Shown piece after piece: positions 48,956 through 61,587 of a stretch of DNA of 64,000 nucleotides; position 1 is the stretch's first letter, and every line of letters starts with the position of its first letter. The notes under the pieces were generated by a model, which saw only the letters and a list, made by a program, of their open reading frames with translations, searched no databases and was not told the origin of the DNA. Source of the stretch: Delphinus delphis (taxonomy: Eukaryota > Chordata > Mammalia > Artiodactyla > Delphinidae); assembly GCF_949987515.2 (NCBI RefSeq), contig NW_027192650.1:4526001-4590000 (forward strand), in the 5' to 3' direction. A program made the translations under genes and the position numbers.

Positions 48956-50534
48956 TGCCGGGCCGGAACCAGATTAGGGCCTGAAGCCATCCTGCGGTGT
49001 TGCGGCCAGGTCACAAGAAAGCGAGTTGAAGAAAGGAGCTCAGGGGCACTGTAATTCACAAACCTGCAGAGTTATAAATGACAGCTATCGTCCAAAAATA
49101 GACTGAAGTAAGGCTGCCAAGAGGACTTGAAAGCGGGGCAGAATTGCAGGAAACCGATTTCAGGAGGTAGACTGGAATTGCATTGAAAGCATAGGAAAAG
49201 AGGCAGAACGTCCACAATGATGCACTTGGCCAAAAAGGGCGTATGCGTTTTTTCCTGAATATATTCAGGAAAAAACGCATACGCCCTTTTTGGCCAACCA
49301 AGCAAGCTTGCAAAGGAAATCTGCACTACAATGAAGTCTCACTTCCCCCCGGTCAAAAGGGCCATCTGAAAAAAGTGTAAAATCCAGAAAGGCAGGACAG
49401 GCCATGGAGAACTGGGAGCCTTGTTACGCTGATGGGCGGGATGTAAATTGCCAACAACCACTCGGGAGAAGTGTATGGTGTTTCCTGAAACATCTAAAAA
49501 ACAAAGCAACAGAGCCTAGGGCACTGCCACTTATGGTCTTATAGCTTAGGGAAATTAAAATCAAAAAGACACAGCCACCCCAAAGTTTGGGACGCCTCTG
49601 TTTACAAGAACCTCGTTTACAGTACAAGTTCAACATCGCAGAAAGTGAAAAATGGATAAAGAAGTTGTGGTATTTACTTACAAAGCAATATCACTCAGCA
49701 ATGAAATCTATGTCATCAGGCCCTTAGCATCACAATGAGTGGATTCAGGTATGATGATTCTAACTGAAATAAGTCACACAGAAAAAGAAACATCATAAGA
49801 TATCAGTAATGCACGGAATGTAAACTTGGCTACACAGGAACTGAATTACAGAACAGAACAGGGTCTCAAATTTAGAAAACCAACTTATGCTTGCTTAAGG
49901 GTAAAGGTGAGTTGGGGTGCTGCATAAAACCAGAGATTGAAATGAGCACAGATAAAGTTCCTTAAGTCAAATATGGAATAGACAAGAGCTACTCCTTGCT
50001 CAACGAAATGGACTCAACACCGCATATTAAACGTCTAAGAATGTACCTGACTAGTAAGTATCTTAAAACCTATGGATTGCTATGTCTCCGAAAGAGAATC
50101 AAGCATGTGTACAGGGGCATAAACGCAGCAGTGATAGGATTGGAGAGGTTCGGTGAGCAAATGAAGACCCTTTGAAGTCATATTGCATGGTACCCATTAC
50201 ACGGGTCTTAACTCTCCAGGTTTAAGGTATTCTTCCTTCAGCTAAAACATGCATGTGGAACCCAAGTATGATCAACCATGTGAACGGGAGACGTGTTCAA
50301 ATATGTCTCAGTTTTCCTCCCCTGGTACTCGGGTGCAACATTCCAGACGCTTTACTAACACTCTCCCCACTTGGAGAGTCAGCGCCTTTAACCTCCTGTT
50401 TGGCACAGTTTGCAATTTCTGCGGAAGATGAAGAGGAATAGCGAGAACCAATGAGAGACTAGCTGGAGGTGTCTGGACGGGCAAATTTAACTCTCATTTC
50501 CCACCAGGAAGAGGAAATAACCAAAGGCTCAGCG
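48956..50534 (+). repeat. Satellite monomer 32 (family A)
   Basis: 1579 bp, J2 start, palindrome 49226-49297 perfect. TTGTTACGCTGATG near 49422 is private; GTAATGCACGG near 49806 matches monomer 26. GATGAAGAGGAATAG near 50427 is private. Confidence 0.95.
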
Positions 50535-52112
50535 TGCCGTGCCGGAACCAGATTAGGGCCTGAAGCCATCCTGCGGTGTTGCGGCCAGGTCAGAAGAAAG
50601 CAAGTTGAAGAAAGGAGCTCAGGGGCACTGTAATTCACAAACCTGCAGAGTTATAAATGACAGCTATCGTCCAAAAATAGACTGAAGTAAGGCTGCCAAG
50701 AGGACTTGAAATCGGGGCAGAATTGCAGGAAACCGATTTCAGGAGGTAGACTGGAATTGCATTGAAAGCATAGGAAAAGAGGCAGAACGTCCACAATGAT
50801 GCACTTGGCCAAAAAGGGCGTATGCGTTTTTTCCTGAATATATTCAGGAAAAAACGCATACGCCCTTTTTGGCCAACCAAGCAAGCTTGCAAAGGAAATC
50901 TGCACTACAATGAAGTCTCACTTCCCCCCGGTCAAAAGGGCCATCTGAAAAAAGTGTAAAATCCAGAAAGGCAACAGGCCATGGAGAACTGGAAGCCTTG
51001 TTATGCTGATGGGCGGGATGTAAATTGCCAACAACCACTCGGGAGAAGTGTATGGTGTTTCCTGAAACATCTAAAAAACAAAGCAACAGAACCTAGGGCA
51101 CTTCCACTTATGGTCCTATAGCTTAGGGAAATTAAAATCAAAAAGACACAGCCACCCCAAAGTTTGGAACGGCTCTGTTTACAAGAACCTCGTTTACAGT
51201 ACAAGTTCAACATCGCAGAAAGTGAAAAATGGATAAAGAAGTTGTGGTATTCACTTACAAAGCAATATCACTCAGCAATGAAATCTATGTCATCAGGCCC
51301 TTAGCAGCACAATGAGTGGATTCAGGTATGATGATTCTAACTGAAATAAGTCACACAGAAAAAGAAACATCATAAGATATCAGTAATACACGGAATGTAA
51401 ACTTGGCTACACAGGAACTGAATTACAGAACAGAACTGGGTCACAAATTTAGAAAAACAACTTATGCTTGCTTAAGGGTAAAGGTGAGTTGGGGTGCTGC
51501 ATAAAACCAGAGATTGAAATGAGCACAGATAAAGTTCCTTAAGCCAAATATGGAATAGACAAGAGCTACTCCTTGCTCAACGAAATGGACTCAACACCGC
51601 ATATTAAACGCCTAAGAATGTACCTGACTTGTAATTATCTTAAAACCTATGGATTGCTATGTCTCCGAAAGAGAATCAAGCATGTGTACAGGGGCATAAA
51701 CGCAGCAGTGATAGGATTGGAGAGGTTCGGTGAGCAAATGAAGACCCTTTGAAGTCATATTGCATGGTACCCATTCCACGGGTTTCAACTACCCAGGTTT
51801 AAGGTATTCTTCCTTCAGCTAAAACATGCATGTGGAACCTAGAGTATGATCAACCATGTGATCGGGAGACGTGTTCAAATATGTCTCAGTTTTCCTCCCC
51901 TGGTACTCGGGTGCAACATTCCAGACGCTTTACTAACACTCTCCCCACTTGGAGAGTCAGTCCCTTTAACCTCCTGTTTGGCCCAGTTTGCAATTTCTGC
52001 GGAAGATGAACAGGAATAGCGAGAACCAATGAGAGGCTAGCTGGAGGTGTCTGGACGGGCAAATTTAACTCTCATTTCCCACCAGGAAGAGGAATTAACC
52101 AAAGGCTCAGCA
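50535..52112 (+). repeat. Satellite monomer 33 (family C)
   Basis: 1578 bp with the 2-bp GGCAACAGG deletion. J1 start, palindrome 50805-50876 perfect. GGTCAGAAGAAAGC and GAAATCGGGGC match monomer 24, nine units upstream. TGTAATTATCTT near 51630 is private. Confidence 0.95.
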
Positions 52113-53692
52113 TGCCGGGCCGGAACCAGATTAGGGCCTGAAGCCATCCTGCGGTGTTGCGGCCAGGTCACAAGAAAGCGAGTTGAAGAAAGGAGCTCAG
52201 GGGCACTGTAATTCACAAACCTGCAGAGTTATAAATGACAGCTATCGTCCAAAAATAGACTGAAGTAAGGCTGCCAAGAGGACTTGAAAGCGGGGCAGAA
52301 TTGCAGGAAACCGATTTCAGGAGGTAGACTGGAATTGCATTGAAAGCATAGGAAAAGAGGCAGAACGTCCACAATGATGCACTTGGCCAAAAAGGGCGTA
52401 TGCGTTTTTTCCTGAATATATTCAGGAAAAAACGCATACGCCCTTTTTGGCCAACCAAGCAAGCTTGCAAAGGAAATCTGCACTACAATGAAGTCTCACT
52501 TCCCCCCGGTCAAAAGGGCCATCTGAAAAAAGTGTAAAATCCAGAAAGGCAGGACAGGCCATGGAGAACTGGGAGCCTTGTTATGCTGATGGGCGGGATG
52601 TAAATTGCCAACAACCACTCGGGAGAAGTGTATGGTGTTTCCTGAAACATCTAAAAAACAAAGCAACAGAACCTAGGGCACTTCCACTTATGGTCCTATA
52701 GCTTAGGGAAATTAAAATCAAAAAGACACAGCCACCCCAAAGTTTGGGACGCCTCTGTTTACAAGAACCTCGTTTACAGTACAAGTTCAACATCGCAGAA
52801 AGTGAAAAATGGATAAAGAAGTTGTGGTATTTACTTACAAAGCAATATCACTCAGCAATGAAATCTATGTCATCAGGCCCTTAGCAGCACAATGAGTGGA
52901 TTCAGGTATGATGATTCTAACTGAAGTAAGTCACACAGAAAAAGAAACATCATAAGATATCAGTAATACACGGAATGTAAACTTGGCTACACAGGAACTG
53001 AATTACAGAACAGAACAGGGTCTCAAATTTAGAAAACCAACTTATGCTTGCTTAAGGGTAAAGGTGAGTTGGGGTGCTGCATAAAACCAGAGATTGAAAT
53101 GAGCACAGATAAAGTTCCTTAAGTCAAATATGGAATAGACAAGAGCTACTCCTTGCTCAACGAAATGGACTCAACACCGCATATTAAACGCCTAAGAATG
53201 TGCCTGACTAGTAAGTATCTTAAAACCTATGGATTGCTATGTCTCCGAAAGAGAATCAAGCATGTGTACAGGGGCATAAACGCAGCAGTGATAGGATTGG
53301 AGAGGTTCGGTGAGCAAATGAAGACCCTTTGAAGTCATATTGCATGGTACCCATTACACGGGTCTTAACTCTCCAGGTTTAAGGTATTCTTCCTTCAGCT
53401 AAAACATGCATGTGGAACCTAGAGTATGATCAACCATGTGATCGGGAGACGTGTTCAAATATGTCTCAGTTTTCCTCCCCTGGTACTCGGGTGCAACATT
53501 CCAGACGCTTTACTAACACTCTCCCCACTTGGAGAGTCAGTCCCTTTAACCTCCTGTTTGGCCCAGTTTGCAATTTCTGCGGAAGATGAACAGGAATAGC
53601 GAGAACCAATGAGAGGCTAGCTGGAGGTGTCTGGACGGGCAAATTTAACTCTCATTTCCCACCAGGAAGAGGAATTAACCAAAGGCTCAGCA
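52113..53692 (+). repeat. Satellite monomer 34 (A/C recombinant)
   Basis: 1580 bp, J2 start, palindrome 52383-52454 perfect. The cluster is A type (TTACACGGGTCTTAACTC near 53353), but CCTAGAGTATG follows near 53418, so the A-to-C switch falls within about 55 bp. Confidence 0.95.
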
Positions 53693-53962
53693 TGCCGGGC
53701 CGGAACCAGATTAGGGCCTGAAGCCATCCTGCGGTGTTGCGGCCAGGTCACAAGAAAGCGAGTTGAAGAAAGGAGCTCAGGGGCACTGTAATTCACAAAC
53801 CTGCAGAGTTATAAATGACAGCTATCGTCCAAAAATAGACTGAAGTAAGGCTGCCAAGAGGACTTGAAAGCGGGGCAGAATTGCAGGAAACCGATTTCAG
53901 GAGGTAGACTGGAATTGCATTGAAAGCATAGGAAAAGAGGCAGAACGTCCACAATGATGCAC

Positions 53963-54033
53963 TTGGCCAAAAAGGGCGTATGCGTTTTTTCCTGAATATA
54001 TTCAGGAAAAAACGCATACGCCTTTTTGGCCAA
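53963..54033. mobile_element. Palindrome copy with one-base right-arm deletion
   Basis: The right arm reads ACGCCTTTTTGG where others have ACGCCCTTTTTGG, giving 71 bp and a one-base bulge in a fold-back. It is the only palindrome in the window with an indel. Confidence 0.9.
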
Positions 54034-54408
54034 CCAAGCAAGCTTGCAAAGGAAATCTGCACTACAATGAAGTCTCACTTCCCCCCGGTCAAAAGGGCCA
54101 TCTGAAAAAAGTGTAAAATCCAGAAAGGCAGGACAGGCCATGGAGAACTGGGAGCCTTGTTATGCTGATGGGCGGGATGTAAATTGCCAACAGACACTCG
54201 GGAGAAGTGTATGGTGTTTCCTGAAACATCTAAAAAACAAAGCAACAGAGCCTAGGGCACTGCCACTTATGGTCTTATAGCTTAGGGAAATTAAAATCAA
54301 AAAGACACAGCCACCCCAAAGTTTGGGACGCCTCTGTTTACAAGAACCTCGTTTACAGTACAAGTTCAACATCGCAGAAAGTGAAAAATGGATAAAGAAG
54401 TTGTGGTA

Positions 54409-55016
54409 CTTACGTACAATGCAGTATCACTCAGCAATGAAATCTATGTCATCAGGCACGTAGCAGCATAATGAGTAGATTCAGATACGATGATTCTAAC
54501 TGAAATAAGTCACACAGAAAAAGAAACATCATAAGATATCACTAATACACGGAATGTAAACTTGGCTACACAGGAACTGAATTCCAAAACAGAACAGGTT
54601 CTCAAATTTAGAAAACCAACTTATGCTTGCTTAAGGGGAAAGGTGAGTTGGGTTGCTGCATAAAACCAGAGATTGAAATGAGCACAGATAAAGTTCCTTA
54701 AGCCAAATATGGAATAGACAAGAGCCACTCCTTGCTCAACGAAATGGACTCAACACCGCATATTAAACGCCTAAGAATGTACCTGACTAGTAAGTATCTT
54801 AAAACCTATGGATTGCTATGTCTCCGAAAGAGAATCAAGCATGTGTACAGGGGCATAAACGCAGCAGTGATAGGATTGGAGACGTTCGGTGGGCAAATGA
54901 AGACCGTTTGAAGTCATATTGCATGGTACCCATTCCACGGGTTTCAATTACCCAGGTTTTAGGTATTCTTCCTTCAGCTAAAACATGCATGTGGAACCCA
55001 GAGTATGATCAACCAT
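54409..55016 (+). mobile_element. B-type L1 tract, copy 4, interrupted by non-B states
   Basis: Begins with the A base at the first B site (AAGAAGTTGTGGTACTTACG) and then shows the B states. The stretch GACGTTCGGTGGGCAAATG / GACCGTTTG near 54881-54909 matches monomer 26. B states resume in CAATTACCCAGGTTTTAGG. One long chance frame (54818-55168) crosses this mosaic. Confidence 0.8.
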
Positions 55017-55271
55017 GTGATCGGGAGACGTGTTCAAATATGTCTCAGTTTCCCTCCCCTGGTACTCGGGTGCAACATTCCAGACACTTTACTAACACTC
55101 TCCCGACTTGGAGAGTCAGTCCCTTTAAACTCCTGTTTGGCCCAGTTTGCAATTTCTGCGGAAGATGAACAGGAATAGCGAGAACCAATGAGAGACTAGC
55201 TGGAGGTGTCTGGACGGGCAAATTTAACTCTCATTTCCCACCAGGAAGAGGAAATAACCAAAGGCTCAGCG

Positions 55272-56850
55272 TGCCGTACCGGAACCAGATTAGGGCCTGA
55301 AGCCATCCTGCGGTGTTGCGGCCAGGTCACAAGAAAGCGAGTTGAAGAAAGGAGCTCAGGGGCACTGTAATTCACAAACCTGCAGAGTTATAAATGACAG
55401 CTATCGTCCAAAAATAGACTGAAGTAAGGCTGCCAAGAGGACTTGAAAGCGGGGCAGAATTGCAGGAAACCGATTTCAGGAGGTAGACTGGAATTGCATT
55501 GAAAGCATAGGAAAAGAGGCAGAACGTCCACAATGATGCACTTGGCCAAAAAGGGCGTATGCGTTTTTTCCTGAATATATTCAGGAAAAAACGCATACGC
55601 CATTTTTGGCCAACCAAGCAAGCTTGCAAAGGAAATCTGCACTACAATGAAGTCTCACTTCCCCCCGGTCAAAAGGGCCATCTGAAAAAAGTGTAAAATC
55701 CAGAAAGGCAGGACAGGCCATGGAGAACTGGGAGCCTTGTTATGCTGATGGGCGGGATGTAAATTGCCAACAGACACTCGGGAGAAGTGTATGGTGTTTC
55801 CTGAAACATCTAAAAAACAAAGCAACAGAGCCTAGGGCACTGCCACTTATGGTCTTATAGCTTAGGGAAATTAAAATCAAAAAGACACAGCCACCCCAAA
55901 GTTTGGGACGCCTCTGTTTACAAGAACCTCGTTTACAGTACAAGTTCAACATCGCAGAAAGTGAAAAATGGATAAAGAAGTTGTGGTATTTACTTACAAA
56001 GCAATATCACTCAGCAATGAAATCTATGTCATCAGGCCCTTAGCAGCACAATGAGTGGATTCAGGTATGATGATTCTAACTGAAGTAAGTCACACAGAAA
56101 AAGAAACATCATAAGATATCAGTAATACACGGAATGTAAACTTGGCTACACAGGAACTGAATTACAGAACAGAACAGGGTCTCAAATTTAGAAAACCAAC
56201 TTATGCTTGCTTAAGGGTAAAGGTGAGTTGGGGTGCTGCATAAAACCAGAGATTGAAATGAGCACAGATAAAGTTCCTTAAGTCAAATATGGAATAGACA
56301 TGAGCTACTCCTTGCTCAACGAAATGGACTCAACACCACATATTAAACGCCTAAGAATGTACCTGACTAGTAAGTATCTTAAAACCTATGGATTGCTATG
56401 TCTCCGAAAGAGAATCAAGCATGTGTACAGGGGCATAAACGCAGCAGTGATAGGATTGGAGAGGTTCGGTGAGCAAATGAAGACCCTTTGAAGTCATATT
56501 GCATGGTACCCATTCCACGGGTCTCAACTCTCCAGGTTTAAGGTATTCTTCCTTCAGCTAAAACATGCATGTGGAACCCAAGTATGATCAACCATGTGAT
56601 CGGGAGACGTGTTCAAATATGTCTCAGTTTTCCTCCCCTGGTACTCGGGTGCAACATTCCAGACGCTTTACTAACACTCTCCCCACTTGGAGAGTCAGCG
56701 CCTTTAACCTCCTGTTTGGCCCAGTTTGCAATTTCTGCGGAAGATGAACAGGAATAGCGAGAACCAATGAGAGGCTAGCTGGAGGTGTCTGGACGGGCAA
56801 ATTTAACTCTCATTTCCCACCAGGAAGAGGAATTAACCAAAGGCTCAGCG
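55272..56850 (+). repeat. Satellite monomer 36 (A/C recombinant)
   Basis: 1579 bp, J4 start, palindrome 55542-55613 with right-arm GCCATTTTTGG but GGTCACAAG upstream. The cluster TTCCACGGGTCTCAACTCTC is mixed. AATAGACATGAGC near 56293 is shared with monomer 38 and creates a chance ATG. Confidence 0.95.
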
Positions 56851-58430
56851 TGCCGTGCCGGAACCAGATTAGGGCCTGAAGCCATCCTGCGGTGTTGCGG
56901 CCAGCTCAAAAGAAAGCGAGTTGAAGAAAGGAGCTCAGGGGCACTGTAATTCACAAACCTGCAGAGTTATAAATGACAGCTATCGTCCAAAAATAGACTG
57001 AAGTAAGGCTGCCAAGAGGACTTGAAAGCGGGGCAGAATTGCAGGAAACCGATTTCAGGAGGTAGACTGGAATTGCATTGAAAGCATAGGAAAAGAGGCA
57101 GAACGTCCACAATGATGCACTTGGCCAAAAAGGGCGTATGCGTTTTTTCCTGAATATATTCAGGAAAAAACGCATACGCCCTTTTTGGCCAACCAAGCAA
57201 GCTTGCAAAGGAAATCTGCACTACAATGAAGTCTCACTTCCCCCCGGTCAAAAGGGCCATCTGAAAAAAGTGTAAAATCCAGAAAGGCAGTACAGGCCAT
57301 TGAGAACTGGGAGCCTTGTTATGCTGATGGGCGGGATGTAAATTGCCAACAGACACTTGGGAGAAGTGTATGGTGTTTCCTGAAACATCTAAAAAACAAA
57401 GCAACAGAGCCTAGGGCACTTCCACTTATGGTCCTATAGCTTAGGGAAATTAAAATCAAAAAGACACAGCCACCCCAAAGTTTGGAACGGCTCTGTTTAC
57501 AAGAACCTCTTTTACCGTACAAGTTCAACATCGCAGAAAGTGAAAAATGGATAAAGAACTTGTGGTACTTACGTACAATGCAGTATCACTCAGCAATGAA
57601 ATCTATGTCATCAGGCACGTAGCAGCATAATGAGTAGATTCAGATACGATGATTCTAACTGAAATAAGTCACACAGAAAAAGAAACATCATAAGATATCA
57701 CTAATACACGGAATGTAAACTTGGCTACACAGGAACTGAATTCCAAAACAGAACAGGTTCTCAAATTTAGAAAACCAACTTATGCTTGCTTAAGGGGAAA
57801 GGTGAGTTGGGTTGCTGCATAAAACCAGAGATTGAAATGAGCACAGATAAAGTTCCTTAAGCCAAATATGGAATAGACAAGAGCCACTCCTTGCTCAACG
57901 AAATGGACTCAACACCGCATATTAAACGCCTAAGAATGTACCTGACTAGTAAGTATCTTAAAACCTATGGATTGCTATGTCTCCGAAAGAGAATCAAGCA
58001 TGTGTACAGGGGCATAAACGCAGCAGTGATAGGATTGGAGAGGTTCGGTGAGCAAATGAAGACCCTTTGAAGTCATATTGCATGGTACCCATTCCACGGG
58101 TTTCAATTACCCAGGTTTTAGGTATTCTTCCTTCAGCTAAAACATGCATGTGGAACCCAGAGTATGATCAACCATGTGATCGGGAGACGTGTTCAAATAT
58201 GTCTCAGTTTCCCTCCCTTGGTACTCGGGTGCAACATTCCAGATGCTTTACTAACACTCTCCCCACTTGGAGAGTCAGCGCCTTTAACCTCCTGTTTGGC
58301 ACAGCTTGCAATTTCTGCGGAAGATGAACAGGAATAGCGAGAACCAATGAGAGGCTAGCTGGAGGTGTCTGGACGGGCAAATTTAACTCTCATTTCCCAC
58401 CAGGAAGAGGAAATAACCAAAGGCTCAGCG
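56851..58430 (+). repeat. Satellite monomer 37 (family B)
   Basis: 1580 bp, J3 start, palindrome 57121-57192 perfect. Upstream markers GGCAGTACAGGCCATTGAG and CCTCTTTTACCGTAC, as in monomers 16, 22 and 29. Confidence 0.95.
57559..58168 (+). mobile_element. B-type L1 tract and family-B marker cluster, copy 5
   Basis: Same tract as at 24396-25003, only two monomers after copy 4. The next start is again J4. Shares AGTTTCCCTCCCTTGG and GGCACAGCTTGC downstream with monomer 29. Confidence 0.85.
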
Positions 58431-60007
58431 TGCCGTACCGGAACCAGATTAGGGCCTGAAGCCATCCTGCGGTGTTGCGGCCAGGTCACAAGAAAGCGAG
58501 TTGAAGAAAGGAGCTCAGGGGCACTGTAATTCACAAACCTGCAGAGTTATAAATGACAGCTATCGTCCAAAAATAGACTGAAGTAAGGCTGCCAAGAGGA
58601 CTTGAAAGCGGGGCAGAATTGCAGGAAACCGATTTCAGGAGGTAGACTGGAATTGCATTGAAAGCATAGGAAAAGAGGCAGAACGTCCACAATGATGCAC
58701 TTGGCCAAAAAGGGCGTATGCGTTTTTTCCTGAATATATTCAGGAAAAAACGCATACGCCCTTTTTGGCCAACCAAGCAAGCTTGCAAAGGAAATCTGCA
58801 CTACAATGAAGTCTCACTTCCCCCCGGTCAAAAGGGCCATCTGAAAAAAGTGTAAAATCCAGAAAGGCAGGACAGGCCATGGAGAACTGGGAGCCTTGTT
58901 ATGCTGATGGGCGGGATGTAAATTGCCAACAACCACTCGGGAGAAGTGTATGGTGTTTCCTGAAACATCTAAAAAACAAAGCAACAGAACCTAGGGCACT
59001 TCCACTTATGGTCCTATAACTTAGGGAAATTAAAATCAAAAAGACACAGCCACCCCAAAGTTTGGAACGGCTCTGTTTACAAGAACCTCGTTTACAGTAC
59101 AAGTTCAACATTGCAGAAAGTGAAAAATGGAAAGAAGTTGTGGTATTTACTTACAAAGCAATATCACTCAGCAATGAAATCTGTGTCATCAGGCCCTTAG
59201 CAGCACAATGAGTGGATTCAGGTATGATGATTCTAACTGAAGTAAGTCACACAGAAAAAGAAACATCATAAGATATCAGTAATACACGGAATGTAAACTT
59301 GGCTACACAGGAACTGAATTACAGAACAGAACAGGGTCTCAAATTTAGAAAACCAACTTATGCTTGCTTAAGGGGAAAGGTGAGTTGGGGTGCTGCATAA
59401 AACCAGAGATTGAAATGAGCACAGATAAAGTTCCTTAAGTCAAATATGGAATAGACATGAGCTACTCCTTGCTCAACGAAATGGACTCAACACCGCATAT
59501 TAAACGCCTAAGAATGTACCTGACTAGTAAGTATCTTAAAACCTATGGATTGCTATGTCTCCGAAAGAGAATCAAGCATGTGTACAGGGGCATAAACGCA
59601 GCAGTGATAGGATTGGAGAGGTTCGGTGAGCAAATGAAGACCCTTTGAAGTCATATTGCATGGTACCCATTCCATGGGTCTCAACTCTCCAGGTTTAAGG
59701 TATTCTTCCTTCAGCTAAAACATGCATGTGGAACCCAAGTATGATCAACCATGTGAACGGGAGACGTGTTCAAATATGTCTCAGTTTTCCTCCCCTGGTA
59801 CTCGGGTGCAACATGCCAGACGCTTTACTAACACTCTCCCCACTTGGAGAGTCAGCGCCTTTAACCTCCTGTTTGGCCCAGTTTGCAATTTCTGCGGAAG
59901 ATGAACAGGAATAGCGAGAACCAATGAGAGGCTAGCTGGAGGTGTCTGGTCGGGCAAATTTAACTCTCATTTCCCACCAGGAAGAGGAATTAACCAAAGG
60001 CTCAGCA
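58431..60007 (+). repeat. Satellite monomer 38 (A/C recombinant)
   Basis: 1577 bp, the shortest unit, from a 2-bp deletion near 59130 (AAATGGAAAGAAG instead of AAATGGATAAAGAAG). J4 start, palindrome 58701-58772 perfect. The cluster is TTCCATGGGTCTCAACTCTC with CCCAAG. Confidence 0.95.
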
Positions 60008-61587
60008 TGCCGGGCCGGAAACAGTTTAGGGCCTGAAGCCATCCTGTGGTGTTGCGGCCAGGTCACAAGAAAGCGAGTTGAAGAAAGGAGCTCAGGGGCA
60101 CTGTAATTCACAAACCTGCAGAGTTATAAATGACAGGTATCGTCCAAAAATAGACTGAAGTAAGGCTGCCAAGAGGACTTGAAATCGGGGCAGAATTGCA
60201 GGAAACCGATTTCAGGAGGTAGACTGGAATTGCATTGAAAGCATAGGAAAAGAGGCAGAACGTCCACAATGATGCACTTGGCCAAAAAGGGCGTATGCGT
60301 TTTTTCCTGAATATATTCAGGAAAAAACGCATACGCCCTTTTTGGCCAACCAAGCAAGCTTGCAAAGGAAATCTGCACTACAATGAAGTCTCACTTCCCC
60401 CCGGTCAAAAGGGCCATCTGAAAAAAGTGTAAAATCCAGAAAGGCAGGACAGGCCATGGAGAACAGGGAGCCTTGTTATGCTGATGGGCGGGATGTAAAT
60501 TGCCAACAACCACTCGGGAGAAGTGTATGGTGTTTCCTGAAACATCTAAAAAACAAAGCAACAGAGCCTAGGACACTGCCACTTATGGTCCTATAGCTTA
60601 GGGAAATTAAAATCAAAAAGACACAGCCACCCCAAAGTTTGGAACGGCTCTGTTTACAAGAACCTCGTTTACAGTACAACTTCAACATCGCAGAAAGTGA
60701 AAAATGGATAAAGAAGTTGTGGTATTCACTTACAAAGCAATATCACTCAGCAATGAAATCTATGTCATCAGGCCCTTAGCAGCACAATGAGTGGATTCAG
60801 GTATGATGATTCTAACTGAAATAAGTCACACAGAAAAAGAAACATCATAAGATATCAGTAATACACGGAATGGAAACTTGGCTACAGAGGAACTGAATTA
60901 CAGAACAGAACAGGGTCTCAAATTTAGAAAACCAACTTATGCTTGCTTAAGGGTAAAGGTGAGTTGGGGTGCTGCATAAAACCAGAGATTGAAATGAGCA
61001 CAGATAAAGTTCCTTAAGCCAAATATCGAATAGACAAGAGCCACTCCTTGCTCAATGAAATGGACTCAACACCGCATATTAAACGCCTAAGAATGTACCT
61101 GACTAGTAAGTATCGTAAAATCTATGGATTGCTATGTCTCCGAAAGAGAATCAAGCATGTGTACAGGGGCATAAACGCAGCAGTGATAGGATTGGAGAGG
61201 TTCGGTGAGAAAATGAAGACCCTTTGAAGTCATATTGCATGGTACCCATTCCACGGGTTTCAATTACCCAGGTTTTAGGTATTCTTCCTTCAGCTAAAAC
61301 AGGCATGTGGAACCCAGAGTATGATCAACCATGTGATCGGGAGACGTGTTCAAATATGTCTCAGTTTTCCTCCCCTGGTACTCGGGTGCAACATTCCAGA
61401 CGCTTTACTAACATTCTCCCCACTTGGAGAGTCAGTGCCTTTAACCTCCTGTTTGGCCCAGTTTGCAATTTCTGCGCAAGATGAACAGGAATAGAGAGAA
61501 CCAATGAGAGGCTAGCTGGAGGTGTCTGGACGGGCAAATTTAACTCTCATTTCCCACCAGGAAGAGGAATTAACCAAAGGCTCAGCA
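60008..61587 (+). repeat. Satellite monomer 39 (A/B mosaic)
   Basis: 1580 bp, J2 start, palindrome 60278-60349 perfect. The L1 3' tract is A type up to about 60960. Then AGCCACTCC near 61039 and the full B cluster (CAATTACCCAGGTTTTAGG, CCCAGAG) follow. Unlike other B monomers it is followed by J2. Many private changes. Confidence 0.95.

Larger units (their letters stand above)
45798..55271 (+). repeat. Six-monomer higher-order unit C-C-A-C-A-B, second copy
   Basis: Monomers 30-35 (9474 bp) repeat the family order of 36323-45797. Two units deviate. Monomer 33 resembles monomer 24 more than its positional partner 27, and monomer 34 has an A cluster with C-type CCTAGAG, so local replacement followed the block duplication. 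Confidence 0.8.
53693..55271 (+). repeat. Satellite monomer 35 (B mosaic)
   Basis: 1579 bp, J2 start. It alternates between B states and states otherwise seen only in monomer 26. Its palindrome (53963-54033) lost one C in the right arm. Confidence 0.95.

Noticed and set aside
54818..55168. 116-codon + strand frame in monomer 35
   Set aside because: It spans L1 3'UTR and non-L1 satellite sequence in a recombinant unit and exists only because mosaic changes removed stops.
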